NCBI GenBank assembly: GCA_945890705.1
Contig: CAMDCY010000011.1
Coordinates: 1 to 36,487 of the forward strand
DNA length: 36,487 nt
Direction: 5' to 3'
From: Hydrogenophaga intermedia
GTDB lineage: Bacteria; Pseudomonadota; Gammaproteobacteria; Burkholderiales; Burkholderiaceae_C
Shown: positions 16,866 through 26,951 of the stretch, in pieces
Numbering within the stretch: the first letter of the stretch is position 1
Layout of the letters: every line of letters begins with the position of its first letter
Made by a program: the position numbers and the translations under genes
The notes under the pieces: model-generated
Databases searched by the model: none
Told to the model about the DNA's origin: nothing
What the model saw: the letters and a program-made list of their open reading frames with translations, nothing else

Positions 16866-17906
16866 GTGTCGACCCTCACCCTTCAATCCATTCACAAACA
16901 ATTTGAGCAAACCCAGGTCATCCACGGCGTGGACCTGGAGGTTCAGGACGGCGAATTCGTGGTCTTTGTGGGCCCCTCGGGCTGCGGCAAGTCGACCTTG
17001 CTGCGCATGATCGCAGGCTTGGATGAACCCACCAGTGGCCGCATCTCGATCGATGGCGCTGTGGTCAACGACATCGGAGCGGCCGACCGGGGTTGCGCCA
17101 TGGTGTTCCAGTCTTATGCCCTTTACCCGCACATGACGGTTTACGCCAACATGGCTTTTGGTCTGGAGAACGCCAAGGTGCCCAAGGCCGCCATCGAACA
17201 AAAAGTACAAGAAGCCGCGGCCATGTTGCGTTTGGACGAGCTCTTGCAACGCCGCCCCACCCAACTCTCGGGTGGCCAGCGTCAACGCGTGGCCATTGGC
17301 CGTGCCATCGTCAGAAACCCCAAGATCTTTTTGTTTGACGAGCCCTTGTCCAACTTGGACGCGGAACTGCGGGTCTCGATGCGCACCGAACTGCGCGAGC
17401 TGCACCAGCGGCTGAAGTCCACCATGATTTATGTGACGCACGACCAGGTCGAAGCCATGACCATGGCCGACAAAATTGTGGTCTTGCGCGCCGGTCGCGT
17501 CGAGCAGGTGGGCAGCCCTGAGGCGCTGTACCAACGGCCTTGCAACACGTTTGTGGCCGGCTTCATCGGCAGCCCTCGAATGAATTTCCTGCCCTTTGTT
17601 GCACTCCATTCGACCAGTGATCTGGGTCATGGCTTGCCCAGCCAAACCTCCGAAGTGGGCGTCCGCCCGGAACATTGGCAATTGTGCGAGGCCGGACAAG
17701 GCCTGCGCGTTGAGGTCACGGCGTCGGAATACATGGGCGCACAACGGCTGGTGCAGGTCCGCTTGGGACAAGACCATCGTTTGGAGATTTTGGTGAACGG
17801 CGAACACAACATTCAGAGTGGTCAAGCGCTTCACATCCGGGTGGACCTTGAGCACATCCACGCTTTTGATGCCCAAGGACAACGCATCGAGGGTGTGTCC
17901 GCATGA
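16866..17906 (+). CDS. CUT1 ABC transporter ATP-binding protein (MalK/UgpC-type)
   Basis: A 346-residue ATPase that would energise the importer. Walker A is GPSGCGKST (36-44), the signature LSGGQ (134-138), Walker B IFLFDEP (154-160), and the switch histidine H192. A C-terminal TOBE/OB regulatory domain (about 235-340) is present, as in MalK. The GTG at 16866 is preferred; upstream frame sequence to 16731 overlaps the permease and does not resemble an ATPase. The stop overlaps the GH31 start (ATGA), so transporter and glycosidase are translationally coupled. Confidence 0.93.
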   Translation: MSTLTLQSIHKQFEQTQVIHGVDLEVQDGEFVVFVGPSGCGKSTLLRMIAGLDEPTSGRISIDGAVVNDIGAADRGCAMVFQSYALYPHMTVYANMAFGLENAKVPKAAIEQKVQEAAAMLRLDELLQRRPTQLSGGQRQRVAIGRAIVRNPKIFLFDEPLSNLDAELRVSMRTELRELHQRLKSTMIYVTHDQVEAMTMADKIVVLRAGRVEQVGSPEALYQRPCNTFVAGFIGSPRMNFLPFVALHSTSDLGHGLPSQTSEVGVRPEHWQLCEAGQGLRVEVTASEYMGAQRLVQVRLGQDHRLEILVNGEHNIQSGQALHIRVDLEHIHAFDAQGQRIEGVSA

Positions 17907-20050
17907 AGCCCATCGAATCCCATGCTTGGGCCATTCATCCCCAGGACCCAGGGTGCGACGCCCATGCCGACTTGACGGATGGCGGCCAGCTGCGTGTGGT
18001 GTTTCTGTCCCAGACCATGGCCCGACTGAGCTGGGTGCCGCGAGATGGCTTTCGCGAACCCCGGACCTGGTCGATCGCACCGGATGGTCAAGGCGATGTG
18101 CCTTGGGAAGGCCGTGCGCGCGAGAGTTTGGCGGGCTTTGACCGCCCTGCGGTGAAGGTGGACGGCCATCACGTGGGCACCGATCGGTTGCGGGTGGCGC
18201 TCTCCGCTGGCCCGGGCTGCGCCGTGAGGGCTGCTTGGTCCGACCCCACGACCCAATCGGTGTTGATGGAAGACCGCATCACCAGCGCTTACTTGGATGA
18301 GCGTCGCACGGGCTTGGTGCGACACAGCGTGGTTCGACACATGGGCGAACACTATTTCGGATTGGGTGATAAAACCGGCCCGCTGAACCTGCACGGCCGG
18401 CGTCTGCGCTGCTTAGGGCAAGACTCCATTGGTTATGACCCCATGAGTGGCGATCCGCTCTACAAGCACTGGCCCTTTGTGTTGACCAGGACCCTGGAAG
18501 GCGCCTGGGTGGGCACGTATTACGACACCTTATCGGCTTGCACGTTTGATTTGGGCTGTGAACATGACAACTACCACGGCCTGTTTCGCAGCGTGGACAT
18601 CGATGATGGGGATTTGGACTGTTATGTCATGGCCGGACGCACACCGGCCGAGGTCATTACTCAGTTTGTTCGCCTGATTGGGGGCACCCATTTACCCCCA
18701 GGCTGGACGCTGGGGTTTGCGCAAACGGCCATGGGTTTGGCCGATGCCCCCGATGCCCAGCAGCAACTCGATCGTTTCATCGACGAGTGCCAGCAACGCC
18801 GCGTGCCAATTTCTTCGTTTCACTATGGATCGGGCTATTCCAGTCGTGGCAAACAACGTTATGTTTTCACTTGGAACCACGACAAGTTTCCCGACCCCTT
18901 GTCCATCAACGCCAAATTCCATGCGGCGGGGATGAAGTTGGTGGCCAACCTGAAGCCCTGTTTGCTCGATGACCACCCCGCCTATGCACAACTGGCCGAT
19001 GAGCGGGCCTTCATCGAACACGCCGAGTCCGGTCGACCGGTGGTGGAACCGTATTGGGATGGACAAGGCTCACACTTGGACTTCACCAAACCCCAAGCGG
19101 TGCGTTGGTGGCAGACGCAGTTACAGCAACAGATCCTCGACAAAGGCATCGAAGTGGGCTGGAACGACAACAACGAATACGCGATTGCCGCTGAAGATGC
19201 CTACTCTGCGGGTTGGGGGCAAGCCATCCCCATTCACCGTTCACGGCCCTTACACGCACTGTTGATGACAAGGGCCACCCATGAGGCCCAGCTGTCGTGG
19301 AACCAAGCGCAAGGCCAAACGGACAACCAGTTCACCGTCACGCGTGCGGGACCGCCTGGTATTCAGCGTTATGCCCAAACTTGGTCGGGCGACAACACGA
19401 CCAGTTGGGCAACGCTCAAGTGGAACATCCGCACCGGCTTGCAAATGAGCCTGTCGGGCATGTTCAACGTGGGCCACGACGTGGGGGGATTTTTTGGCCC
19501 TGTCCCCGACCCCGAGTTGTTTTTGCGCTGGGTTCAGGCCTGCTCGCTCAACCCCCGCATGGTCATGAACTCATGGAAGGCGGGCAACGTCAGCAACCTG
19601 CCTTGGATGCACCCCGAGGTGGCCGAATCGGTCAAAGCCGCCATTGAGTTGCGATACCGCTTGATGCCTTACCTGTGGGCCTGTTTTGAAGCCGCCAGTC
19701 GCGATGCTGTGCCCATCATCAGGCCCACGTTTTACAACTTTCCCGACGACGCGGTCTGCTTGAACGATTGCGATGATTTCATGCTGGGTCAACACCTCTT
19801 GGTGGCCCCTGTGGTCGAGCAAGGTGCACGTACGCGAGAGGTCTACTTGCCGGCCTTACCCAACGGTGCGCCTTGGTTGGATTTCTTCACGAAAGCTCCC
19901 CATGCCAGTGGCCAGGTCCACCTCATCGATGTGAAGTTGGACCAACTCCCCTTGTTTGTGCCCTCGGGCAGCGCCATACCCGTGGCTGCACCCGCTCCAG
20001 GTGAGGTACCCCGTTGGAATGATCCCGTGAGTGAAGTCTTGCACTTTTGA
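17903..20050 (+). CDS. GH31-family alpha-glycosidase, cytoplasmic
   Basis: A 715-residue glycoside hydrolase of family 31 (retaining alpha-glucosidase, alpha-xylosidase or related). An N-terminal beta-sandwich (about 1-240) precedes the barrel. The nucleophile is D422 in GWNDNNEY, and the acid/base is probably D497 in TWSGDNTTSW; GHDVGGFFG (524-532) is another family landmark. No signal peptide, so it acts on imported glycosides. Sulfoquinovosidases of GH31 carry an Arg-x-x-Trp sulfonate clamp after a GK motif; here that stretch reads GKQRYVFTWN (316-325), so the clamp is missing. Substrate is unknown. It is translationally coupled to the ABC importer and ends 33 bases before the convergent GarD-type gene. 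Confidence 0.9.
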   Translation: MKPIESHAWAIHPQDPGCDAHADLTDGGQLRVVFLSQTMARLSWVPRDGFREPRTWSIAPDGQGDVPWEGRARESLAGFDRPAVKVDGHHVGTDRLRVALSAGPGCAVRAAWSDPTTQSVLMEDRITSAYLDERRTGLVRHSVVRHMGEHYFGLGDKTGPLNLHGRRLRCLGQDSIGYDPMSGDPLYKHWPFVLTRTLEGAWVGTYYDTLSACTFDLGCEHDNYHGLFRSVDIDDGDLDCYVMAGRTPAEVITQFVRLIGGTHLPPGWTLGFAQTAMGLADAPDAQQQLDRFIDECQQRRVPISSFHYGSGYSSRGKQRYVFTWNHDKFPDPLSINAKFHAAGMKLVANLKPCLLDDHPAYAQLADERAFIEHAESGRPVVEPYWDGQGSHLDFTKPQAVRWWQTQLQQQILDKGIEVGWNDNNEYAIAAEDAYSAGWGQAIPIHRSRPLHALLMTRATHEAQLSWNQAQGQTDNQFTVTRAGPPGIQRYAQTWSGDNTTSWATLKWNIRTGLQMSLSGMFNVGHDVGGFFGPVPDPELFLRWVQACSLNPRMVMNSWKAGNVSNLPWMHPEVAESVKAAIELRYRLMPYLWACFEAASRDAVPIIRPTFYNFPDDAVCLNDCDDFMLGQHLLVAPVVEQGARTREVYLPALPNGAPWLDFFTKAPHASGQVHLIDVKLDQLPLFVPSGSAIPVAAPAPGEVPRWNDPVSEVLHF

Positions 20051-20083
20051 TGCAGGCATCCTTGAGGTACCCACCCAGCGCCT

Positions 20084-21625
20084 TCAAGTGATGGGAGCTG
20101 GGTTGAAGAGCACGAGGTCGTTGTGCAGTCCCCAGCGTTCGGCCCACGTTTTCTGCCCGCTGGCCACTGCCAGGGTTTGATGAAACAGTTCCCAGCCAAC
20201 GGTCTCGATACTTTCCTCGCCACTGGCGATGCGGCCCGCGTTCAAATCCATGAGGTCGTGCCAACGACGCGCCAGGCCGTTGTGCGTGGCCACTTTGATG
20301 ACTGGGCATTCGGCCAAGCCATAGGGTGTGCCACGTCCGGTGGTGAAGATGTGTAGGTTCATGCCGGCGGCCAATTGCAAGGTGCCACAAATGAAATCAC
20401 TGGCTGGTGTGGCCGCAAAAATCAAACCCTTTTGCTTCAGTTTTTCACCCGGCGCCAGCACGCCATGGATGGGACCCAGCCCGCTTTTGACGATGGAGCC
20501 CATCGCTTTTTCCACGATGTTGGTCAACCCACCTTTTTTGTTACCCGGTGTGGTGTTGGCGCTGCGGTCCGCTTGGCCACGGGCCAAATAAGCGTCGTAC
20601 CAAGCCAGTTCGCGAACGATCGCTTCGGCCACCGCCGGACTGGCCGCTCGCCGCGTGAGTTGGCCCACCGCATCGCGCACCTCGGTGTTTTCACTGAACA
20701 TCACCGCGGCGCCAGCGCGCACCAATAAGTCCGTGGCAAAGCCCACCGCGGGGTTGGCCGTGACACCAGAAAAAGCATCGCTACCCCCGCATTGCACGCC
20801 GACCACCAAATCACTGGCAGGACAGGTTTCACGCCGCCGGCGGTTCAGACGCTCCAGGTGAACTTGTGCTTGTCTGAGGATGCTGTCGATCATGGACATG
20901 AAGCCCACGTGCTGTTCGTCTTGCAAACACACCACGTCCAAACTGTTGCGTTGATCGACGATGGGAAAGCTGCCGGGTGGGAGTAAGCGTTCGGGTTGCA
21001 GCTTTTCACAACCCAAACTCAAGACCATGACTTCACCGCCAAAGTTGGGGTTGCTCGCCAAATTGCGCAGCGTGCGAATGGGGATGATGGCGTCGGGTGC
21101 GTCGATCGCCACGCCACAGCCGTAGCTGTGGGTCAATGCCACCACACCGTCCACATGGGGGTATTGCGGCAGCAGGGTTTCACGGATACGTTTGACCGCA
21201 AACTCCAGCACGCCCGCCACGCACTGCACGGTGGTGGTGACGGCCAAGAGGTTGCGCGTGCCCACGCTGCCGTCGGCGTTGCGATAACCCTCAAAGGTGT
21301 GCCCTTCAAGTGCGGGCAAGTTCGCTGGTGGGTCTGACGCTGGTGCTTGATCCAAGCGGCAGGCCTGGGGCATCACCAAGCGTTGTTCGTTGACCCAAGC
21401 GCCTGCGGGTATGGATTCTGCCGCGTGGCCGATCACCACAGCGTAGCGTCGCACTTCTGCGCCCTTGGGGATTTCGCACAGCGCCACTTTGTGGCCTTGC
21501 GGCACGGAGTCGACCAGCGTCGGGCCACCCGGTAGGGCGGTACCGACGGGCAAGCCCCCCTCGTTGACCACCACCGCCACGTTGTCGTTCGGGTGGATAC
21601 GGATGGTATGCGGTGTGCTGGTCAT
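20084..21625 (-). CDS. garD: Galactarate/altronate dehydratase (GarD/UxaA family)
   Basis: A 513-residue dehydratase with an N-terminal SAF domain (about 5-85) and a C-terminal UxaA domain. Family landmarks are HSYGCGVA and the [10 protein letters not shown] segment. Members use iron to dehydrate galactarate to 5-keto-4-deoxyglucarate (GarD) or altronate to 2-keto-3-deoxygluconate (UxaA). Next to an aldarate aldolase, glucarate dehydratase and uronate dehydrogenase, the GarD role fits best. The ATG at 21625 lies four bases after the aldolase stop; an upstream in-frame start at 21706 would overlap the aldolase gene. It is the last gene of the operon. The split between galactarate and altronate is inferred from context. 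Confidence 0.85.
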   Translation of the reverse strand: MTSTPHTIRIHPNDNVAVVVNEGGLPVGTALPGGPTLVDSVPQGHKVALCEIPKGAEVRRYAVVIGHAAESIPAGAWVNEQRLVMPQACRLDQAPASDPPANLPALEGHTFEGYRNADGSVGTRNLLAVTTTVQCVAGVLEFAVKRIRETLLPQYPHVDGVVALTHSYGCGVAIDAPDAIIPIRTLRNLASNPNFGGEVMVLSLGCEKLQPERLLPPGSFPIVDQRNSLDVVCLQDEQHVGFMSMIDSILRQAQVHLERLNRRRRETCPASDLVVGVQCGGSDAFSGVTANPAVGFATDLLVRAGAAVMFSENTEVRDAVGQLTRRAASPAVAEAIVRELAWYDAYLARGQADRSANTTPGNKKGGLTNIVEKAMGSIVKSGLGPIHGVLAPGEKLKQKGLIFAATPASDFICGTLQLAAGMNLHIFTTGRGTPYGLAECPVIKVATHNGLARRWHDLMDLNAGRIASGEESIETVGWELFHQTLAVASGQKTWAERWGLHNDLVLFNPAPIT

Positions 21626-21629
21626 GGCG

Positions 21630-22409
21630 TTAAAGAGTTTTGAAGCGCCCCGCCAACGCTGTTGCGCTGTCGCGCAACACGTTTTGATCTGCGCCAACGG
21701 CCACAAACATGCAACCCAAGTCGAGGTAATGCTGGGCCAGTGTGTGGTCGCCGGTCAAGATGCCTGCCGCTTTGCCACATGCCCGTATACGGCCAATCGC
21801 GTCGTCGATGGCCGCCAAGACCTCGGGGTGTTTGGGGTTGCCCAAATGGCCCAAATCGGCCGACAAGTCGCCTGGCCCGATGAAGACACCATCAATACCC
21901 GCAACCCCCGCGATGGCCTCCAAGTTGTTCAAGCCTTGAACCGTCTCTACCTGAACCAGCACACACAGTTCCTCGGCACAGTGGTGTGCATAGTCCTTGA
22001 CGCGGCCATAAGCGCTGGCTCGGGGTGCACCCGCATAACCCCGAACGCCGTGTGGCGGGTAGCGCGTGAATGAAACCGCCAGCCGAGCCTCTTCTTCGGT
22101 TTGCACATAGGGCACGAGCAGTGTCTGCACACCAATGTCCAGCAGGCGTTTGAAGGTCACCATGTCGTTCCACGGTGGGCGAACAATCGCGCTGGCAGGT
22201 GCGCCTTGCATGGCGTGCAATTGCGCCAACAGTTCAGGCAGTTCATTGGGCGAGTGCTCCATGTCGAGCAACAGCCAATCGAAGCCTGAGTGGGCGAGTA
22301 TTTCCGTGCTGATGGCGTTGCACAGGTGAGACCAAAGCCCAATTTGTCGGTTGCCCGACAAAATGGCGCGCTTGAAATGGTTGATGGGCAAATCCATATT
22401 GGCTTTCAT
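21630..22409 (-). CDS. garL: 2-dehydro-3-deoxyglucarate aldolase-type enzyme (HpcH/HpaI family)
   Basis: A 259-residue class II (metal-dependent) pyruvate aldolase. Landmarks are [10 protein letters not shown] (catalytic His), [16 protein letters not shown] (metal-binding Glu) and [12 protein letters not shown] (metal-binding Asp). GarL and HpaI share the fold; GarL cleaves 5-keto-4-deoxyglucarate to pyruvate and tartronate semialdehyde. Three aldarate-dehydratase-like genes in the same operon favour GarL over the aromatic-catabolism enzyme HpaI. Either M1 or M5 could start translation. Confidence 0.85.
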   Translation of the reverse strand: MKANMDLPINHFKRAILSGNRQIGLWSHLCNAISTEILAHSGFDWLLLDMEHSPNELPELLAQLHAMQGAPASAIVRPPWNDMVTFKRLLDIGVQTLLVPYVQTEEEARLAVSFTRYPPHGVRGYAGAPRASAYGRVKDYAHHCAEELCVLVQVETVQGLNNLEAIAGVAGIDGVFIGPGDLSADLGHLGNPKHPEVLAAIDDAIGRIRACGKAAGILTGDHTLAQHYLDLGCMFVAVGADQNVLRDSATALAGRFKTL

Positions 22410-22451
22410 GACGGTGTTGAGCGTGTTGATCGATGGGACTGGGTGGTTGGC

Positions 22452-23786
22452 TCAACGCACCAAGGCGGCTTGCTTGGGGTTGAAGGACCAACCGGGGATG
22501 AGGTACTGCATGGCGATGGCATCGTCGCGCGCGCCCAAATCATGTTGTTTGTAAAGTTGGTGGGCTTTTTCAACCTCGACCATGTCAATCTCAATGCCCA
22601 AACCAGGTTTCTTGGGCACGCGAACATAGCCTTGCTCGATGATCAATGGGTCACGCGTCAGGCGTTGGCCGTCCTGCCAAATCCAGTGGGTGTCGATGGC
22701 GGTGACCTTGCCAGGCGCTGCGGCTCCCACGTGCGTGAACATCGCCAGCGAAATATCGAAATGGTTGTTGGAGTGGCTGCCCCAGGTCAGGCCCCAGTCT
22801 CGGCAGGTTTGCGCCACCCTCACACTGCCCGCCATGGTCCAGAAGTGGGGGTCGGCGAGTGGAATGTCCACGCTTTGCAGTGCCAAGGCATGGGCCATCT
22901 GACGCCAGTCGGTGGCCACCATGTTGGTGGCGGTGGGCAGTCCGGTGGCTCGGCGAAACTCGGCCATGACCTCTCGCCCACTGAAGCCGTCTTCGGCACC
23001 ACAGGGATCTTCGGCGTAAGCGACCACGCCGCGCATCTGTTGACCCAGTCGAATGGCGTCTTTTAGCCACCAGCCGCCGTTGGGGTCCAGCGTGACACGC
23101 GCTTGGGGAAAGCGTTCGTGCAAAGCGCACACGGTCTCAACCTCGGCATCGCCGCTCAGCACGCCACCTTTGAGTTTGAAATCTTGAAAGCCGTAGCGTT
23201 GTTGTGCCGCTTCGGCCAAACGCACCACGGCATCCGTGTTCATGGCCGTCTCGTGCCGCAAACGGCACCAATCGTCGGCTTGGTTGGGTTCGCTGGTATA
23301 AGGCAAATCGGTGCGGTTTCGGTCACCCACATAAAACAGGTAGCCCAGCATTTGTACCGCGTCGCGCTGCTGACCCTCGCCCAACAAAGCACAAACCGGC
23401 AAGCCCACGTGTTGCCCTTGTAAATCCAGCAAGGCCGACTCCACGGCGGTGATGGCGTGGATGGTGGTGCGCAAGTCAAAGGTTTGTAGGCCGCGCCCGC
23501 CGCTGTCCCGGTCGGCAAATTGCACGCGCATGGCATTCAAGATGGATTGCAGATTGGCCACCGCTTGGCCTTCGACCAGTGGGCGGGCGTCCTCCAAGGT
23601 CTGGCGAATTTTCTCGCCACCAGGCACCTCGCCCAAGCCCACGTGACCTGCGGTGTCGGTGACGATGACGATGTTGCGCGTGAAAAACGGCGCGTGTGCA
23701 CCGGAGAGGTTGAGCAGCATGCCGTCTCGACCGGCAACGGGGATGACGCGCATGGAGGCAACGGCGGGGGGGGTAGACAGGCTCAT
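22452..23786 (-). CDS. gudD: Glucarate dehydratase
   Basis: A 444-residue enolase-superfamily dehydratase converting D-glucarate to 5-keto-4-deoxyglucarate. The KxK acid/base motif is K204-L-K206, metal ligands are about D234, E259 and N288, and the second-base region [18 protein letters not shown] (337-353) and AIDTHWIWQ are nearly as in E. coli GudD. The length equals the family norm. The gene follows the second dehydratase by 12 bases and precedes the aldolase by 42, so it is co-transcribed. This is the most secure assignment in the aldarate pathway. Confidence 0.93.
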   Translation of the reverse strand: MSLSTPPAVASMRVIPVAGRDGMLLNLSGAHAPFFTRNIVIVTDTAGHVGLGEVPGGEKIRQTLEDARPLVEGQAVANLQSILNAMRVQFADRDSGGRGLQTFDLRTTIHAITAVESALLDLQGQHVGLPVCALLGEGQQRDAVQMLGYLFYVGDRNRTDLPYTSEPNQADDWCRLRHETAMNTDAVVRLAEAAQQRYGFQDFKLKGGVLSGDAEVETVCALHERFPQARVTLDPNGGWWLKDAIRLGQQMRGVVAYAEDPCGAEDGFSGREVMAEFRRATGLPTATNMVATDWRQMAHALALQSVDIPLADPHFWTMAGSVRVAQTCRDWGLTWGSHSNNHFDISLAMFTHVGAAAPGKVTAIDTHWIWQDGQRLTRDPLIIEQGYVRVPKKPGLGIEIDMVEVEKAHQLYKQHDLGARDDAIAMQYLIPGWSFNPKQAALVR

Positions 23787-23798
23787 GTTGGATGGGGG

Positions 23799-25088
23799 TC
23801 AGTAGCGGGGCTGTATGCCCGAGAAGGTGGGGTCGTATCGGCGCATTTGCGCCAGGTCGTCCCGGTTGCGGATGGTGGTGTTTCGATAATTGTCGTGAAG
23901 GCGGGCCAGGGCCTCAGGGTCGATCCGAATACCCAAACCGGACTCGGCGGGGACCCGCATCCGGCCCTGCTCAAAGCGCAAGCGACCGCCTTGGACGACG
24001 TCATCGTCTTGCCAAGGGTAGTGTGTATCGCAGTCGTGCGAGAGGTGCGGCACCGCCGCCGCCACGTGGGTCATGGCGGTGAGGCTGATGCCCAAGTGCG
24101 AATTGGAGTGCATCGACAAGCTCAATCCATGGGTTTCGCACAGGTGGGCCAAGCGCAGGGTTGCGCGCAAGCCGCCCCAGTAGTGGTGATCGCTCAGGAC
24201 GATGTTCACTGGGCAACCTTGTTCAGCGTTCTTTCGAAACTCAGCCCAATCGGTGACCACCATGTTGGTTGCCAATGGCACGTTGCACTCGCGTGCCACA
24301 GACGCCATGCCATCCAAGCCAGGTGCTGGGTCTTCGAGGTACTCCAGCAGGCCGGAAAGCCGATCCATGGCTTTTAGGCTGGTGCTCACCGACCAATTGG
24401 CGTTCGGGTCGATGCGCAAGGGCAGGCCAGGGAAGGCGTTGGACAGAGCTATCACCGCTGCCACCTCTTGATCCGGCGGCAAAGCGCCGCCCTTGACCTT
24501 GATGCTCTTGAAGCCGTGCAAATCGATCATGCGGCGCGCTTGCGCGACCAGTTGATCCGGTTGTATAGCTTCGCCCCAAGGGTCGGGTGCGTAAGGTTGA
24601 TCGATGTGCTCGGCGTATTTGAAAAACAAATAGGCGCTGAAGGGCACGCTGTTGCGAACGGCACCTCCCAGCAAGTCCACGACTGGGGCGTTGGCCAGTT
24701 GGCCTTGGAGATCCAGCATGGCGACTTCAAAGGCGCTGGTGACTTTGGCCACCGTTTTGGACACGTGCGTGCCGGGCGCCAATGACACTTGCACACCCAA
24801 AAATTCAGAGCTTTGTTGGGGTGGTGTCACCAATGCGGCCACGCGTGCATCCATGTCGTTGAGTGCCCAAGGTGACAGCCCGATCAGGGCATCCGCACAT
24901 CGCGCCAGGGCATCCAACATCGACTGGTCACCGTAGGTCTCGTTGATGCCGACCAGGCCCGACTGCGTCTCCAATTCAACGATCGCGCGCAAGGCCCAAG
25001 GTTCGTGTATGCCTGCGGCGTTGAGCAGCGGCGGATCGCGAAACGCGATCGGTGTGATGCGCACGTGCCGAATGTGGTGAGCAGTCAT
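23799..25088 (-). CDS. Enolase-superfamily aldarate dehydratase, diverged GudD paralogue
   Basis: A 429-residue enolase-superfamily protein of the glucarate-dehydratase group. The catalytic set is intact: K197-V-K199, D227, E252, N275, and histidines H331 and H341. Compared with the adjacent GudD, the substrate loops differ. GSHSNNHFD becomes SMHSNSHLG, and the THWIWQ region becomes CDTHYPWQ. The N-terminal capping region, which sets specificity, also differs throughout. It is probably active on another acid sugar (an aldarate or aldonate), but the substrate cannot be read. The start is seven bases past the TRAP permease stop. It is not the E. coli GudX type, which keeps the SNNHFD motif. Confidence 0.8.
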   Translation of the reverse strand: MTAHHIRHVRITPIAFRDPPLLNAAGIHEPWALRAIVELETQSGLVGINETYGDQSMLDALARCADALIGLSPWALNDMDARVAALVTPPQQSSEFLGVQVSLAPGTHVSKTVAKVTSAFEVAMLDLQGQLANAPVVDLLGGAVRNSVPFSAYLFFKYAEHIDQPYAPDPWGEAIQPDQLVAQARRMIDLHGFKSIKVKGGALPPDQEVAAVIALSNAFPGLPLRIDPNANWSVSTSLKAMDRLSGLLEYLEDPAPGLDGMASVARECNVPLATNMVVTDWAEFRKNAEQGCPVNIVLSDHHYWGGLRATLRLAHLCETHGLSLSMHSNSHLGISLTAMTHVAAAVPHLSHDCDTHYPWQDDDVVQGGRLRFEQGRMRVPAESGLGIRIDPEALARLHDNYRNTTIRNRDDLAQMRRYDPTFSGIQPRY

Positions 25089-25095
25089 GGGCGTG

Positions 25096-26382
25096 TCAGT
25101 TCAGGATCAGGCCTGGCAGCCACAACGACAGAGCGGGAATGTAGGTGATCGCGCACAGCACCAGCAGTAGGGCCATAAAGAATGGAAACAAAGCTTTGAC
25201 CACTTGCTCCATGGGCAATTTGGCAACAGCCGCGCCCACGAACAAGACACCGCCGACCGGTGGGGTGATCAGTCCTAGCCCCAAATTGACCATCATGATC
25301 ATGCCGAAGTGCACCGGATCAACGCCAATCGAGACCGCTACAGGCAACAAAATCGGGGTCAGGATCAGGATCAGTGGGGCCATGTCCATCAAGGTTCCCA
25401 AGACCAGCATGAGCAGGTTGATCATGGCCAAGATCACGTAGCGGTTGTCGGAGATCGTCGTCAAGGCGGTCGTGATCTTTAAGGGGATTTGCATCAAGGT
25501 CATGATGAAGCCAAAGCTCGCGGCAAACGCGATCAAGATCATCACGGTGGACAAGGTCTTGACGGTTCGGTGCATCAGCTTGGGCGTCTCGCGCCAGCGG
25601 TAATCGCGGTAGATGAACATCGTCACGAAAAACGCCCACAGCACGGCGATGGACGCCGATTCGGTGGGGGTGAACACACCCGAGAGAATGCCCCCCAAAA
25701 TGATGACCATGGTCATCAAGCCCCACAAGGCATCCACACAAATCTTCAGCGCTTGGCGCAGCGGGATGACCTCACCTTTGGGGTAGTTGCGTTTGCGCGC
25801 CATGAACAAGCACATGATGCCCAGCGTCAGGCCCAACAGCAAACCCGGGAGCACGCCCGCGATGAACAGGGCGGCGATGGACACCGTACCGCCTGCAGCC
25901 AAGGAGTAAATCACCGCGTTGTGGCTGGGTGGTATCAAAATGGCTTGAATCGAGCCCGAGACGGTCACCGCAGTGGCGAAGTCGCGCGGGTAACCCTTTT
26001 TGACCATTTCCGGAATCATCACCGTGCCGACCGAGGCGGTGTCGGCCATGGATGATCCCGAAATAGCGCCAAAAAAAGTCGACGCCAAAATGTTCACCAA
26101 CGACAAGCCGCCTCGGATGAATCCGACCAGCACGTTGGCAAACGCCACCAAGCGACGGGCCATGCCACCCTCAGCCATGATGGCACCAGCGAGCACAAAA
26201 AATGGAATCGCCAACAGCGAGAATTTGTTGACGCCATTGGCAATGGCGATCATCACCGCGTCGAGCGGAACATCGATCCACCAAGCCCCAATGAGTGCGG
26301 CCATGCCCATGGCGTAGGCCACCGGTGTGCCGATGAGGATCAGCACAAAAAAACTGCCCAGTAAAACCCAAGCTTCCATCAT
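25096..26382 (-). CDS. TRAP transporter large permease (DctM)
   Basis: A 428-residue membrane protein of the TRAP large subunit family (DctM/SiaM), with about 12 hydrophobic segments. Family features include FFVLAGAIMAEGGMARRLV near 60-80, FFGAISGSSMADTASVGTVMIPEM near 105-130, and PVGGVLFVGAAVAKLPMEQV near 370-390. It provides the sodium-driven channel for substrate released by the DctP protein encoded upstream. Its start overlaps the DctQ stop by four bases. In this operon the cargo should be a hexuronate or aldarate. Confidence 0.93.
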   Translation of the reverse strand: MMEAWVLLGSFFVLILIGTPVAYAMGMAALIGAWWIDVPLDAVMIAIANGVNKFSLLAIPFFVLAGAIMAEGGMARRLVAFANVLVGFIRGGLSLVNILASTFFGAISGSSMADTASVGTVMIPEMVKKGYPRDFATAVTVSGSIQAILIPPSHNAVIYSLAAGGTVSIAALFIAGVLPGLLLGLTLGIMCLFMARKRNYPKGEVIPLRQALKICVDALWGLMTMVIILGGILSGVFTPTESASIAVLWAFFVTMFIYRDYRWRETPKLMHRTVKTLSTVMILIAFAASFGFIMTLMQIPLKITTALTTISDNRYVILAMINLLMLVLGTLMDMAPLILILTPILLPVAVSIGVDPVHFGMIMMVNLGLGLITPPVGGVLFVGAAVAKLPMEQVVKALFPFFMALLLVLCAITYIPALSLWLPGLILN

Positions 26383-26927
26383 TGGACTCCTTCGGCCGGG
26401 GCCGTTTCGTGGTCAAAAGTCACCACCGCGCGTCGACTTTGGTCACCCAAAAACAGGTGCTCCAGCACAAACAAAGCCGTGATGGCTCCGCCCAGCGGCA
26501 CGGGCAGGTAGGTCAAGCCCACGGGGATCATTGGAAGTTCGGGAATGGATTGGCGCCACGTGCCGATGCAAAGCTGGGTGCCAAACCACACCATGAACAA
26601 GCAAATCAGTAGCATCAACACATGGACCACACGGCTCAGCGTGTGTCTCGTCGATTCGGGCAAACGCTGGGTGAGCATTTGTACTGCGATATGTCCACCC
26701 GCACGGTAACTGGCGGCAGCTCCCAAGAAGGTGAATATGACCATCAGTTGTATGGAAATGGGCTCGGGCCATTGCGAGCCGGTGCCTAAGACATAGCGGG
26801 TAAAAATTCCCCAGGGAATGAACACCGACATCAGGGCGATACAAATTCCCGAAATCCAAATACAAGCCAAGTAAAGGCTGTCCAGCAGTCGAGAAACAAG
26901 GTGTCCGTTGGGGCTTGGATGGGGCAT
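26379..26927 (-). CDS. TRAP transporter small permease (DctQ)
   Basis: A 182-residue DctQ-type subunit with four predicted membrane helices (about 12-35, 45-66, 85-108 and 125-150) and the WPEPISIQLMVIFTFLGAAASYRAGGHIAV stretch typical of the family. It pairs with DctM to form the membrane domain. The gene lies 119 bases downstream of the binding-protein gene, across a strong RNA hairpin, and its stop overlaps the DctM start. Confidence 0.9.
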   Translation of the reverse strand: MPHPSPNGHLVSRLLDSLYLACIWISGICIALMSVFIPWGIFTRYVLGTGSQWPEPISIQLMVIFTFLGAAASYRAGGHIAVQMLTQRLPESTRHTLSRVVHVLMLLICLFMVWFGTQLCIGTWRQSIPELPMIPVGLTYLPVPLGGAITALFVLEHLFLGDQSRRAVVTFDHETAPAEGVQ

Positions 26928-26951
26928 GACCGGATGATCTCTTAGATGTGG

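Noticed and set aside
17903-20050. Sulfoquinovosidase (SmoI/YihQ) call for the GH31 gene
   Set aside because: The Arg-x-x-Trp sulfonate-binding segment is missing and the nucleophile motif is WNDNNEY rather than the ADFGEY type.
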